Assembly (NCBI RefSeq): GCF_015291725.1
Contig: NZ_CP030038.1
Coordinates: 4,825,001 to 4,889,000 of the forward strand
Length of the DNA stretch: 64,000 nucleotides
Reading direction: 5' to 3'
DNA from: Bradyrhizobium sp. CCBAU 51765
Lineage (GTDB): Bacteria > Pseudomonadota > Alphaproteobacteria > Rhizobiales > Xanthobacteraceae
A program made the translations under genes and the position numbers. The notes beneath the pieces are model-generated. The model saw nothing but the letters and a program-made list of their open reading frames with translations. It had not been told where the DNA came from and did not search any database. Of this stretch, positions 36,078 through 44,925 are shown one piece after another; within the stretch, counting starts at the first letter, position 1; every line of letters starts with the position of its first letter.

Positions 36078-37061
36078 TCACCGTCCCCAATGCCACGCGA
36101 GCAGCAGCGCGTACAGGGCCATCGACGCGACGTAGAGCGCGGCAAGCAGTGCGTAGCCCGCGAACTGGCGGCCGAGCGTCACCTTCGGCGTCACCCACCA
36201 GTCGAGCGCCCTGAAGGCGGCGGGCACCAGCCACCAGCCGAGCAGTTGGGTGCTGACGAGATTGCCGACGAACAGCGACAGCCAGACCGGCACGCCATGA
36301 CTGTCGATCAGCGGCCGGCTGATGAAATAGCCCCAGAGATAGACCACGGGATAGAGCACCAGCAGGACGATGAGATTGCTCTTCCAGATCAGCCCCGGAC
36401 TTTGTTCCGGAGCCGGAGTCTTGCCGGCCGGAAACCAGAAATTGAATCCATAGCTTGCCCGCTTCACGTTCATGCCGGCATTGAAGCGCTCGCCCTCCTT
36501 CAGCAGCGTCTGCCGCAAGGGCGAGTCGAGCCACGCATTGAGGTTGGCATCAGAGTCGAACGACAGGATGATGATCCATTCGTCGTGCAGGCCCGGAATC
36601 GGCCGCTCGATCTTGTGGCGCAGGAAACCCTTGAACTCGGCCTCCGCCGCCTGGATGCGCTGCTGCCATTTCAGGAACGCATCCTCGAGCCCATCGGGGA
36701 CTTTGAACGAGATGACGGCCGAGACCGCGCTGTCACGCTGAACGCCGGTGTCGGGCAGGATGTGGACGTCCTCCGAACCGACGAAGAAGCGCTGCACTTC
36801 CGCGATGAGTCGTGCCCGCACATCGCTCTGGAGCCAGGCGCGTGCAGCGGAGGGGTTGGCGAAACGCAGGATCGTCACCCAGTCCACATGCGCCGGCGGT
36901 TGCGGCGGCACCACCTCCTGGCCGAGAAAGCCGGGCCACGCCTCCAGCACCTCGCCGACCTCGCCGTTCCAGCGTGCGAACGCAGCAAAGCCATCGTCGG
37001 CAATGCGGCGTTGGATGACGAGGGCGACCGGCTGGCCGGCCGCGTCGGAGGATGCGCTCAT
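36078..37061 (-). CDS. Tandem antibiotic-biosynthesis-monooxygenase (ABM) domain membrane protein
   Basis: The protein has 327 residues. Two ABM-type ferredoxin-like domains occur in a row (about 10-98 and 108-200); the parallel segments WVTILRFANPSAARAWLQSDVRARLI and WIIILSFDSDANLNAWLDSPLRQTLL show the duplication. Three membrane helices follow (about 225-245, 260-285, 300-325), with the tail outward or inward undetermined. The ABM fold handles heme, quinones or small aromatics in other proteins. It starts 11 bp after guanine deaminase, so both are co-transcribed, yet no functional link is evident. Confidence 0.75.
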   Translation of the reverse strand: MSASSDAAGQPVALVIQRRIADDGFAAFARWNGEVGEVLEAWPGFLGQEVVPPQPPAHVDWVTILRFANPSAARAWLQSDVRARLIAEVQRFFVGSEDVHILPDTGVQRDSAVSAVISFKVPDGLEDAFLKWQQRIQAAEAEFKGFLRHKIERPIPGLHDEWIIILSFDSDANLNAWLDSPLRQTLLKEGERFNAGMNVKRASYGFNFWFPAGKTPAPEQSPGLIWKSNLIVLLVLYPVVYLWGYFISRPLIDSHGVPVWLSLFVGNLVSTQLLGWWLVPAAFRALDWWVTPKVTLGRQFAGYALLAALYVASMALYALLLAWHWGR

Positions 37062-37072
37062 GAGCTGCCGCC

Positions 37073-38470
37073 TCAGCTCTTCTTGTAGAGACGCTTGCCC
37101 ATCACCCAGGTCTCGTCGACGCAGCGATCGTCGCCGACCATCATGACGGCAAACAGCATGCTCGCGGCCTCATCCATCGTACGCGGGCTCCCGCCATCGG
37201 CGATCAGCGACTGATGCCACGCTTGCGCGGCCTGCCCGCCGTTCGGATCGAGGGCGACAAAATCGGCTTCCTTGCCCGGCTCGAAATTGCCGAGCTTGTC
37301 GTCGATGTAGAGACCTTCGGCGCCGCCGAGCGTGATCGACCAGAAGCCGCGATAGGGCGAGAGCTTGTTGCGCTCGGCCTCGGCAAGGTCCTTCCGCGTG
37401 GGATCGATGCTGCCGTCGAGCAGCGTGTTGTTGCACATGCCAACCTTGTAGGCGTCGTCGAGCACGGAGATCATCGAGAAGCGGTTGCCGCCGCCGACGT
37501 CGGTGCCGAACGACATCTTGACGCGATGCTCCGGATCGGTGGCGCGGCCGAGCCGGAACAAGCCGCTGCCGAGGAACAGGTTCGAGCACGGGCAGAACAC
37601 CACCGCGGCGCCCTTCTTCGACATGCGGCGGAATTCGTTGTTGGAGAGATAGACGCCGTGGCCGCCGGAGAACTTTGGACCGACCAGGTCGAACTTCTCG
37701 TAGACGCCGAGATAGTCCTGACAGTCCGGATGCTCGACCAGCACGCCGCTGCATTCGGCCGGGTTCTCGGAGATGTGCGTGTTGACCCAGCAGTCCGGGT
37801 GCTCGTGCTTGAGGCGCTGACACGCTCTCAGCAATTCCGGCGAGGCACCGAAGGCAAAGCGCGGCGTGATGGCGTAGAGGTTGCGGCCCTTGTTGTGGTA
37901 CTGCGCAATCAGCCGCTTGCTGTCGCGATAGAAATTGTCGGGGGTATCGATGAAATCGGCCGGCGCGTTGCGATCGATCCCGGTGAGGCCCGCGATGACG
38001 CGCATGTTGCGTCTGCTCGCTTCCTCGAACAGCTCTTCGGTCGAGACCGGCGAGGAGCTGGTGAAGGCTTGGCATGTGGTGGTACCGGCGGCCAGCAATG
38101 CGTCAAGAAAACGCTTCACACCCTCGCGCGCGTAGTTGCGATCCCGGTATTTGAGCTCTTCCGGATAGACCCACTTCTGCAGCCACGGCAGCAACTGCTC
38201 GCCATAAGCCCCCAACACGCGGGTCTGCGGCAGATGGATGTGGCCGTCGATGAAGCCCGGAACGATGATGCGATCCTTGATGTGGGTGATCTCGACGCCC
38301 GGATGCGCGGCGGCGGTCTTGTCATAAGGGCCGAACGCCTTGATCACGCCGTCGGTGACGACCATCAGGCCATCCTGGTGAAAGCGCGCCGCGGCCTGCT
38401 CGTTGCCGACGTGCTTCCAGGGATCGTCGACGAAGTCGAAGAACGTGCCGCGAATAGCAACGGTGGTCAT
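37073..38470 (-). CDS. guaD: Guanine deaminase
   Basis: The protein has 465 residues from the ATG at 38470, after GGAAGG. Amidohydrolase metal sites are GFIDGHIHLPQ (HxH), NTHISENPAEC (His), SGGHGVYLS (His) and SFGTDVGGGNRFS (Asp). LPQTRVLGAYGEQLLPWL is typical of GuaD rather than other ATZ/TRZ deaminases. It converts guanine to xanthine plus ammonia for purine salvage or nitrogen supply. A Bcr-type transporter gene lies 14 bp upstream in the same operon. Confidence 0.93.
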   Translation of the reverse strand: MTTVAIRGTFFDFVDDPWKHVGNEQAAARFHQDGLMVVTDGVIKAFGPYDKTAAAHPGVEITHIKDRIIVPGFIDGHIHLPQTRVLGAYGEQLLPWLQKWVYPEELKYRDRNYAREGVKRFLDALLAAGTTTCQAFTSSSPVSTEELFEEASRRNMRVIAGLTGIDRNAPADFIDTPDNFYRDSKRLIAQYHNKGRNLYAITPRFAFGASPELLRACQRLKHEHPDCWVNTHISENPAECSGVLVEHPDCQDYLGVYEKFDLVGPKFSGGHGVYLSNNEFRRMSKKGAAVVFCPCSNLFLGSGLFRLGRATDPEHRVKMSFGTDVGGGNRFSMISVLDDAYKVGMCNNTLLDGSIDPTRKDLAEAERNKLSPYRGFWSITLGGAEGLYIDDKLGNFEPGKEADFVALDPNGGQAAQAWHQSLIADGGSPRTMDEAASMLFAVMMVGDDRCVDETWVMGKRLYKKS

Positions 38471-38484
38471 GATTGGTTCCTTCC

Positions 38485-39702
38485 TTAAGTCTGTGTCGAG
38501 TGGCGCGCCGATGGCAGCGAGATCGCGAGCAACGTTCCGGCGACGGCGCAGAGGCCGAGATAGAGCCATCCGAGCGGCGCCTGCGTCGCCTCCGGCAGCA
38601 CCGCCGCGATCGCCATGGCGCCGCTCACCGCGAGATAGCAGAGTGCGCTGATCAGGCCGCCGATCAGGCCGTGGTCGCGCTCGAACAGGCCGAGCGCCAT
38701 GCCGTACATCATCGGGCACAGCACGCCGCAGCCGCCGAGCACCAGGGCGCCGCCGATCGTGATCGACGCAAAATCGAGGCCGACGAGCATGCCGGTCGCG
38801 GTCAGGACCACAGCGCCGGCGAGAAACAGCGCGAAGGCGCCGAAGCCCATCGCGCGGGCCGGCATGAAGCGTGCGAAATGCGCGCAGCCGAGCTCGCCGG
38901 CGAGATTGACGCCGCCCAGGCCGAGCGCGACGAGGCCGTAGATGGCCGCCGAATAGCCGAGGCCGGTCTGGTAGAAGAACGGCGCGACGACACCGAACGC
39001 CAGCTGCGCGCTGGCGGCAGCGGCGAAGACCAGCACGAAAGCCAGGAAGCCGCGACGAACGAGCGCCTCGCGCAGGATACCGGCAGTGCGGCGCGGATCG
39101 AACGGCGCACGCCGTTCCGCTGGCAACGTTTCAGGCAGAAGAAATACGACGATCGTGGCAACGATCGCCGCGGCGATCGCAATAACCACGAAGACACCGC
39201 GCCACGAAGTCAGCTCGACGATGAATCCGCCGGCCGCCGGCGCAAGCACGGGCGCCAATCCCCAGGCGGCTCCTAGCAGTCCCGAAATCGCAGTGAGCTC
39301 ACGGCCGCGGAAGCAATCGGCGGCGACTGCATAGGCGACGACGAGACAGGTGCAGCCGCCGATGCCTTGCAGGAAGCGCAAGCCAAGCAGCAGCGAGGCG
39401 CTGGTCGCCAGCGCACAGGCGATGCTCATCGCGATCAGCACCGACAGCCCTGCGAGCAGGACGTTGCGGCGGCCGAGGGTGTCCGAGGCGATGCCGACCG
39501 GCACCAGCGCGAGACTCATGCCGAGCATGTAGGCGGTGACGGTGTTCTGCATCGACGCTGCGTCGGCGGCGAGATCCACCACCATCTGCGGCAGACCTGG
39601 CGTATAGGCGTCGAGCGGAATCTGGCTGAACGGCACGACGCATAGCAGGATCGGCACGATCCCACCCTTCGCGCGACCAGCGTCCGAAGCAACTGCGGTC
39701 AT
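38485..39702 (-). CDS. MFS transporter, Bcr/CflA drug-resistance type
   Basis: The protein has 405 residues with twelve membrane helices. The first loop SQIPLDAYTPGLPQMVVDLAADAASMQNTVTAYMLGMSLALVPVGIASDTLGRRN is characteristic of the Bcr/CflA (DHA1) group, which has the LPxxxxD and GxxSDxxGRR signatures. It probably exports, rather than imports, small molecules. Being first in the operon with guaD, a purine-related substrate is possible but unproven. Confidence 0.88.
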   Translation of the reverse strand: MTAVASDAGRAKGGIVPILLCVVPFSQIPLDAYTPGLPQMVVDLAADAASMQNTVTAYMLGMSLALVPVGIASDTLGRRNVLLAGLSVLIAMSIACALATSASLLLGLRFLQGIGGCTCLVVAYAVAADCFRGRELTAISGLLGAAWGLAPVLAPAAGGFIVELTSWRGVFVVIAIAAAIVATIVVFLLPETLPAERRAPFDPRRTAGILREALVRRGFLAFVLVFAAAASAQLAFGVVAPFFYQTGLGYSAAIYGLVALGLGGVNLAGELGCAHFARFMPARAMGFGAFALFLAGAVVLTATGMLVGLDFASITIGGALVLGGCGVLCPMMYGMALGLFERDHGLIGGLISALCYLAVSGAMAIAAVLPEATQAPLGWLYLGLCAVAGTLLAISLPSARHSTQT

Positions 39703-40096
39703 GACTTACGCCCCTCGATGTCCGCGGATCCCATCTTTTCGTGCGCGCAATGAGAGGCGACGATGCAGGTTGCGGATATTGACGCGCGGAGCGTGCCAGA
39801 ACTGTGTATAAAAACTCTTAGGAGGTCCCGTCGCGATACGGATTCAGACGGCTGATGCCGTGACCGCGGAGCGCGCCGACAAAAAACGCGAAAACAACCC
39901 CATGCAAAGTAGAAATCACTGAAGAATTTCGTCCGCCGCGACTCTTGCCCCGTCGGCACGAAGGTTTGACTCGTCGGGCAAAACAGGCGCAGAATTACAA
40001 CATCGCCAATTGCGAGTTCGTCGTTGCACCGACGCCATTAACCGCTCGGTAGGCATCGCCGCTTCCGATACGCGGCTGGCTCTGGCCGGGCGAAGG
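39703..40096. other. Intergenic region without a recognised gene
   Basis: The stretch holds the promoter side of the MFS/guaD operon and the 3' side of the alpha/beta hydrolase gene. Open frames of 60-120 codons exist on both strands, but their Arg/Ser-rich composition and lack of ribosome sites argue against coding. No repeat, tRNA or clear palindrome is seen. Confidence 0.5.
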
Positions 40097-40870
40097 TCAG
40101 AGCAAGAATCCCTCGAGAGCACCGAGAAACTGCCGCGGCGATTGAAGCTGCGGCACGTGCGCGCATCCTGGAATGATCTTGAGCTCAGCGTGCGGCAACC
40201 CGGCAGCCAGTTCGCGCGACATCGGCGGAGGCGTCGCTTCATCGTGCTCGCCGACCAGGACGAGCACCGGCACATTCACTGCGGCAAGCTCGGTGCGGAG
40301 GTCGAGGCCTGCCAATGCCTCGCATGCGGCACGAAACACGTCGGGATCCGTCCGCAGAAATGCGGCGCGACGATCCTGCATCAGGCCAGGGTGCCGCTCC
40401 TGAAACTCGGGCGCGAACAGGCGCCGCATCGCGACGTCAGTGATGGCCTCCAGCCCCTTTGCCCGGGACACCTTCGCCATGTTGCGAAATGCCTCGCGTC
40501 CGGGCTCCGAAAAGGCCGCGCCGCAATCAGCGAGAACAAGCCGGCTGGCGATCTTCGGATGCAGGATCGCCATCTGCAGGGCGACGAAGCCGCCATAGCC
40601 ATTGCCGAGCACGATCGACGGCGCGCCGCCCGCGGCTTCCCGCACAGCCTCTGCCATCCGGTCCGCGACAGCAGCAAGTCCGCCCTCGACCGTGCGTGAG
40701 CGGCCGAACCCGGGCAGCTCCGGCACGATGGTCTGAAACGATCCCGCAAGCTCCGGCACGATCGCATCGAAGCTGGCCCGATCCGATAGCAGCGAATGGA
40801 AAAGAAACAGCGGCGGCCCCTCGCCCGATTGCGCGGCGTTGACGGTCCCGTTGGCAAGAAGCCTGTCCAT
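40097..40870 (-). CDS. Alpha/beta hydrolase-fold protein without the nucleophilic serine
   Basis: The protein has 257 residues from the ATG at 40870 (MDRLLANGTV); the frame extends upstream across the divergent promoter. The fold is PcaD-like: FLFHSLLSDRASFDAIVPELA, then the nucleophile elbow G-N-G91-Y-G-G. Residue 91 should be Ser (or Asp/Cys); it is Gly (codon GGC). The acid Asp210 (GEHDEATPP) and the base His238 (CAHVPQ) are kept. The rest of the protein is intact, so this is not simple decay. It may be a binding protein or use another chemistry. It diverges from the GntR/ALDH/MFS operon. Confidence 0.85.
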   Translation of the reverse strand: MDRLLANGTVNAAQSGEGPPLFLFHSLLSDRASFDAIVPELAGSFQTIVPELPGFGRSRTVEGGLAAVADRMAEAVREAAGGAPSIVLGNGYGGFVALQMAILHPKIASRLVLADCGAAFSEPGREAFRNMAKVSRAKGLEAITDVAMRRLFAPEFQERHPGLMQDRRAAFLRTDPDVFRAACEALAGLDLRTELAAVNVPVLVLVGEHDEATPPPMSRELAAGLPHAELKIIPGCAHVPQLQSPRQFLGALEGFLL

Positions 40871-40924
40871 ATTCGGTCTTTCCCTAGCTTCGTCGGTGGC
40901 TGGCATGCCCCGGAGGCCCTTGAT

Positions 40925-40936
40925 TGATAAATCAAC
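40925..40936. promoter_or_regulatory. Possible GntR operator
   Basis: TTGAT-AA-ATCAA is an inverted repeat in the 121-bp gap between the divergent hydrolase and GntR genes. TGTCAG also occurs twice nearby (40938 and 40984). Either could be a GntR/FadR-type site. Confidence 0.35.
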
Positions 40937-40991
40937 TGTCAGGGAATTCAAGCATTTGGCTCTTGACGTGAAATATCAGGATTGTCAGATT

Positions 40992-41666
40992 ATGGCCAAC
41001 GAGGTCCAAAGAATCATGCTTTTGCGCGAAAATATCTACGATCTTCTCAGAGCTGATATTTTAGCTTGCCGCCTTACGCCGGGCGATGAAATGCGCGAGC
41101 AAGATCTTGCCGAGCGCTATTCGGTGAGCCGGCAGCCGGTTCGGGATGCGCTTCTGCGGCTCCAGCGCGAGCACCTCGTGACGGTGCAGCCGCGCCAGGG
41201 CTACCGAGTGACGCCGATCTCGCTTTCCGATGCCCGCGACCTCCTGCGCTTCCGACTCGCACTGGAGCCGGCCTGCGTCGCAGAGGCGATCGAAAGCGCA
41301 CCCGACAGCGTCTTGAAATCGCTCGACGAATTCCGCCGCTTCTCGGGCAATCACGAGGACTTCATCGCCTACAATCGCGGCTTCCACACTGCGCTGGCCC
41401 ATGCCTCCGGCAATCGCCGCATGGCGACGGCGCTGTGCGACCTGATCGGCCAGGCCGACCGGCTGGTCCGCGTCAGCATTTCCAACCTGAAGGGCCACGA
41501 CCCCGCAAAGCTCGTCGCAGAGCACGTCGCACTGATCGACGCCATGCAGCAGCGCGAAACGCGCACCGCGGCGCGCATCATCAAGGCCCACATCGGGGAC
41601 ACCGAAAAACGCGTTCTGCCGGCGCTCAAGCGCAACGCCGTCATCGTCGAAGAGAGGTCATCATGA
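40992..41666 (+). CDS. GntR family regulator (FadR/VanR subgroup)
   Basis: The protein has 224 residues from the ATG at 40992 (MANEVQRIMLLRENIYD); the upstream frame runs through the promoter. The winged HTH is IYDLLRADILACRLTPGDEMREQDLAERYSVSRQPVRDALLRLQREHLV (about 15-65). The all-helical FCD domain (about 85-215) carries His residues for metal or acid binding (FHTALAHASGN, EHVALIDAM). Its stop overlaps the ALDH start (ATGA), so it is translated with the enzyme it probably controls. Confidence 0.9.
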   Translation: MANEVQRIMLLRENIYDLLRADILACRLTPGDEMREQDLAERYSVSRQPVRDALLRLQREHLVTVQPRQGYRVTPISLSDARDLLRFRLALEPACVAEAIESAPDSVLKSLDEFRRFSGNHEDFIAYNRGFHTALAHASGNRRMATALCDLIGQADRLVRVSISNLKGHDPAKLVAEHVALIDAMQQRETRTAARIIKAHIGDTEKRVLPALKRNAVIVEERSS

Positions 41667-43192
41667 ACGTTCCCTCGAAACCCGCGTCGATCGACGTCGA
41701 AACCCACGGCAATTTCATCGATGGACGGGAAGTCGAAGCCGGAAACGGCGCGACGCTGGACGTCCGCAATCCCGCGACCGGCGATGTCATTGCCCGCATT
41801 CCCAATTCAACCGCTGAGGATATCGACCGCGCCATGAAGAGCGCGCGCGCCGCGTTCGAAGGCAAGGCCTGGGGCGGCATGGACACCCGCGCCAGGGCCA
41901 GACTGGTCAACAAGCTCGCCGATGCGTTCGAGGCCAATCTCGACAGCCTGTATCGGCTGGAAACTCTCAACAACGGCCGCCCGGTGAACGAGACCCGCGC
42001 CCAGCTCTCCCGCCTGCCCGATTTCTTCCGCTACTTTGCGGGCCTCGCGCTATCGCGCCGTGACTCCGTGATCCCCGTCGAAGGCGCCTATCTGAACTAC
42101 ACGCTCCGCACGCCGATCGGCATCGTCGCCAATTGCACCCCGTTCAATCACCCCCTGATGATCCTGTGCAAGTCGCTCGCCGTGGTGCTGGCGACCGGGT
42201 GTGTCACCGTGGTGAAGCCGTCCGAATACACGCCGCTGACGACCTTGAAGCTCGCACAGATCTTCACCGAGGCGGGCCTGCCGCCCGGCGTCTTCAATAT
42301 CGTGCTCGGCCTCGGCCCGAGCGCCGGCAAGATGCTGGCCGAGCACGGCGACATCAACAAGCTGGTCCTGACCGGCGGCACCGAGGCCGGCCGCATCGCC
42401 GGCAGTGCCGCCGCAAAAGTGTTCGCGCATCAGACCATGGAGCTTGGCGGCAAGACGCCGGTGATGGTGTTCGACGATTTCGACGTCGACCGCGCCGTCA
42501 ATTATGCCGCCTTCGGCGCATTCATCGGCGCCGGACAGACCTGCGTCTGCGCCTCGCGCCACATCGTCCAGGCCTCGATCTACGACGAGTTCGTGGAGAA
42601 GCTGCAGGCCAAGACCCGCACGATCCGCGTCGGCGATCCCTTCGATCCCAGCACCCAGATGGGCCCCGTGATCTCGGCCAAGCAGCGCGACCGCGTTCTC
42701 GCCTATGCGGGCTATGGTCACGCCGACGGCGCGCGTCTCGTCACCGGCGGCGTTGCCGCCAAGGTGCCGGGCCATGACAACGGCTATTTCGTCGAGCCGA
42801 CGGTCTTCGCCGACGTCAAATCCGACATGCGCATCTTCCAGGAGGAAGTGTTCGGTCCCTTCACCTCGGTGACACCGTTCAAGGACGAGGCCGATGCGCT
42901 CCGGCTCGCCAACGACTCCCCGTTTGGCCTCGCCGCAGCGATCCGTACCCGCGACGTCGCCCGCGCTCACCGTGTCGCCGCCGCGGTCAAGGCCGGCATC
43001 GTCTGGATCAACGATCATCACCGGCTCGACCCGGCCTCGCCCTGGGGCGGCGTCGACGATTCCGGTATCGGCCGCGAATGCGGCGCCGAAAGCTTCAACG
43101 ACCATTTCAACACCAAGAGCGTGATGGTCGCGACGCACGAGCAGCCGTTCGACTGGTATCGCGACACGGCCAATCAGAAGCGGCTGAACTAG
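41663..43192 (+). CDS. Aldehyde dehydrogenase family protein
   Basis: The protein has 509 residues from the ATG at 41663; the longer frame overlaps gntR. The NAD site is GTEAGRIAGSAAAK, the general base Glu is in MELGGKTP (about residue 260), and catalytic Cys is in GAGQTCVCAS (about 294). The C-terminus closes with the usual EVFGPF and PWGGVDDSGIGRE segments. It oxidises an aldehyde to its acid. Next to an aromatic-acid-type MFS importer it probably acts on an aromatic or hydroxyalkyl aldehyde. Confidence 0.92.
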   Translation: MNVPSKPASIDVETHGNFIDGREVEAGNGATLDVRNPATGDVIARIPNSTAEDIDRAMKSARAAFEGKAWGGMDTRARARLVNKLADAFEANLDSLYRLETLNNGRPVNETRAQLSRLPDFFRYFAGLALSRRDSVIPVEGAYLNYTLRTPIGIVANCTPFNHPLMILCKSLAVVLATGCVTVVKPSEYTPLTTLKLAQIFTEAGLPPGVFNIVLGLGPSAGKMLAEHGDINKLVLTGGTEAGRIAGSAAAKVFAHQTMELGGKTPVMVFDDFDVDRAVNYAAFGAFIGAGQTCVCASRHIVQASIYDEFVEKLQAKTRTIRVGDPFDPSTQMGPVISAKQRDRVLAYAGYGHADGARLVTGGVAAKVPGHDNGYFVEPTVFADVKSDMRIFQEEVFGPFTSVTPFKDEADALRLANDSPFGLAAAIRTRDVARAHRVAAAVKAGIVWINDHHRLDPASPWGGVDDSGIGRECGAESFNDHFNTKSVMVATHEQPFDWYRDTANQKRLN

Positions 43193-43266
43193 CAGATCTG
43201 CACCCGGCCGACCGCTCATAGAAGGCGGGCCGCATCAACCAGAATGACAGTCAAGGGAGAGCGTCA

Positions 43267-44634
43267 ATGTCGACATCGGTAAACGCAGGCAGCCGTCTCG
43301 ATCGGCTGCCGATCGGGCCATTCCATCGCCGCATCATGCTGCTGATCGGCATCGGAATGTTCTTCGACGGTTTCGACATCTACATTGCCGGGACGGTGCT
43401 CAGCGTCACGCTGAAATCAGGCTTTTCGACGCTCGCTCAGAACGCGGCCTTCATCTCCGCAACGTTCGTCGGCATGATGCTGGGGTCGTTCGGCACCGGC
43501 TTCCTCGGCGACCGCCATGGGCGCCGCTTCACCTATCAGTTCAATCTGCTCCTTTTTGGCATCGCTTCCCTTGCCGCGGCATTCGCGCCGAACATGGCCT
43601 TCCTGATCGCCTGCCGCTTCGTGATGGGCGTCGGCCTCGGAGCCGAGAACGTCGTCGGCTATTCGACGATGACGGAGTTCGTGCCCGCCCGCACCCGCGG
43701 CAAATGGCTCGGCCTCACCGCCGTATGCGTCGTGACGGGCCTGCCAGCGGCACTCTTGATCGCATCCGTGCTCGTTCCGCAGTTCGGCTGGCGCTCGATG
43801 TTCGTGCTCGGCGGCATCGGCGCGCTCGTCGTCTGGTACATGCGCAAGTCGCTGCCGGAATCCCCGCGCTGGCTCGAAGCCGTGGGACGCACCGCCGAGG
43901 CGGAAGCGTTGATGCAGGCGATCGAGAAGGAAGCGGCGCAAGGACAGCCCTTGCCTGCTCCGGCGCCCGCGTCACCCGCTCCGGTCGCTCCCGATCTCGG
44001 CACGTTGTTCACTGCGCCCTTGCTGTCGCGGATGATCGTCGGCGCCATCTGCCTGATCACGATCAACACCCTGCTCTATGGCTTCGTGACCTGGCTGCCC
44101 GTGTTCTTCGTCAAGCAGGGCCTGTCGGTCGCGACATCGTTCGGCTATTCGCTGCTGATGGCGCTCGGCGCGCCGATCGGCGCGGCCATCGGTGCATTGA
44201 CCGCCGACCGCTGGGGCCGCAAGCCAACGATCATCGGCGCGTCGCTGATCTCGGTGGCGCTCGGCATCCTCTATCCCATGATCTCCGATCCGATCCTGCT
44301 GCCGGCCGTGGGCTTCGCGCTGACGGTGCCGATTTACGTCCTGGTCGCACTCCTGTTCGGCATCTACATTCCAGAGCTGTTTCCGACCGAGGTCCGGCTG
44401 CGTGCGTCAGGCATCGTCAACACGCTGGGGCGCGGCGCCACGATCGTCACGCCGTTCCTGGTCGTGTCGCTGTTCGAGTCGCGCGGCATGGCAGGCGTCA
44501 TGGCCCTGATGATCGGCTTGCTCGTGGTGCAGATCGTCACGGTCTGGGTACTCGGCATCGAGCCCCGACATCGCAGTCTCGAAGAGCTCAAGGCCGAAGA
44601 GGCTGCCGCGCCGGTCCTCAAGGAAGCGTCCTGA
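43267..44634 (+). CDS. MFS transporter, aromatic-acid/sugar H+ symporter type
   Basis: The protein has 455 residues with twelve membrane helices. Early DGFDIYIAGTVL (after helix 1) and GDRHGRR in the first loop are typical of the aromatic-acid:H+ symporter group. A long cytosolic loop (about 200-250) with a Pro/Ala run separates the halves. It lies 74 bp after the ALDH gene in the same direction and presumably imports its precursor. Confidence 0.9.
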   Translation: MSTSVNAGSRLDRLPIGPFHRRIMLLIGIGMFFDGFDIYIAGTVLSVTLKSGFSTLAQNAAFISATFVGMMLGSFGTGFLGDRHGRRFTYQFNLLLFGIASLAAAFAPNMAFLIACRFVMGVGLGAENVVGYSTMTEFVPARTRGKWLGLTAVCVVTGLPAALLIASVLVPQFGWRSMFVLGGIGALVVWYMRKSLPESPRWLEAVGRTAEAEALMQAIEKEAAQGQPLPAPAPASPAPVAPDLGTLFTAPLLSRMIVGAICLITINTLLYGFVTWLPVFFVKQGLSVATSFGYSLLMALGAPIGAAIGALTADRWGRKPTIIGASLISVALGILYPMISDPILLPAVGFALTVPIYVLVALLFGIYIPELFPTEVRLRASGIVNTLGRGATIVTPFLVVSLFESRGMAGVMALMIGLLVVQIVTVWVLGIEPRHRSLEELKAEEAAAPVLKEAS

Positions 44635-44656
44635 GAGGCTGATGGACGAGCGCGGC

Positions 44657-44706
44657 CTGCATGGTTCGAGACGCCCGCTTGCGGCGGGCTCCTCACCATG
44701 AGGGTC
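44657..44706. repeat. Intergenic repeat with CGCCCGC/GCGGGC(G) hairpin
   Basis: The sequence from TGCATGGTTCGAGACGCCCG through GCGGGCTCCTCACCATG forms a stem (CGCCCGC/GCGGCGGG) flanked by the GTTCGAGACG and CTCACCATG boxes I know from a widespread Bradyrhizobium repeat. It lies 22 bp past the MFS stop codon and may help terminate it. Confidence 0.55.
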
Positions 44707-44821
44707 TGACATCTGGCTCCATAACGCCACCTCATCCGCAGGGCCTTCCGTAGGCGTGCGTCGCGAAGGACAGGGCTGCAGGCAAGCTTGCCGCCCCGAC
44801 CGATGGGCAGATCTGCGAGAT

Positions 44822-44925
44822 AGAGCGTTTTCGAGCGAAGTGGACACCGGTTCGCGTCAAGAAAACGCGTCAAAACAAGAATCTAGAGCCCCGTTCCGAT
44901 TCCATCGGAACGGAAAAGGCTCTAG
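44822..44925. repeat. Intergenic repeat ending in a nested terminator-like hairpin
   Basis: The element begins AGAGCGTTTTCGAGCGAAGT and ends immediately before the TetR stop codon. A perfect stem of 10 bp with a 3-nt loop lies at 44891-44913 (CCGTTCCGAT/ATCGGAACGG). It is nested in outer arms CTAGAGCC (44883) and GGCTCTAG (44918). It can act as a bidirectional terminator between convergent MFS and TetR genes. Confidence 0.8.

Noticed and set aside
39699..40275. Two minus-strand frames (86 and 119 codons) in the 39.7-40.1 kb gap
   Set aside because: Their Ser/Arg/Cys-rich composition, absence of ribosome sites and overlap with the neighbouring genes make coding unlikely.
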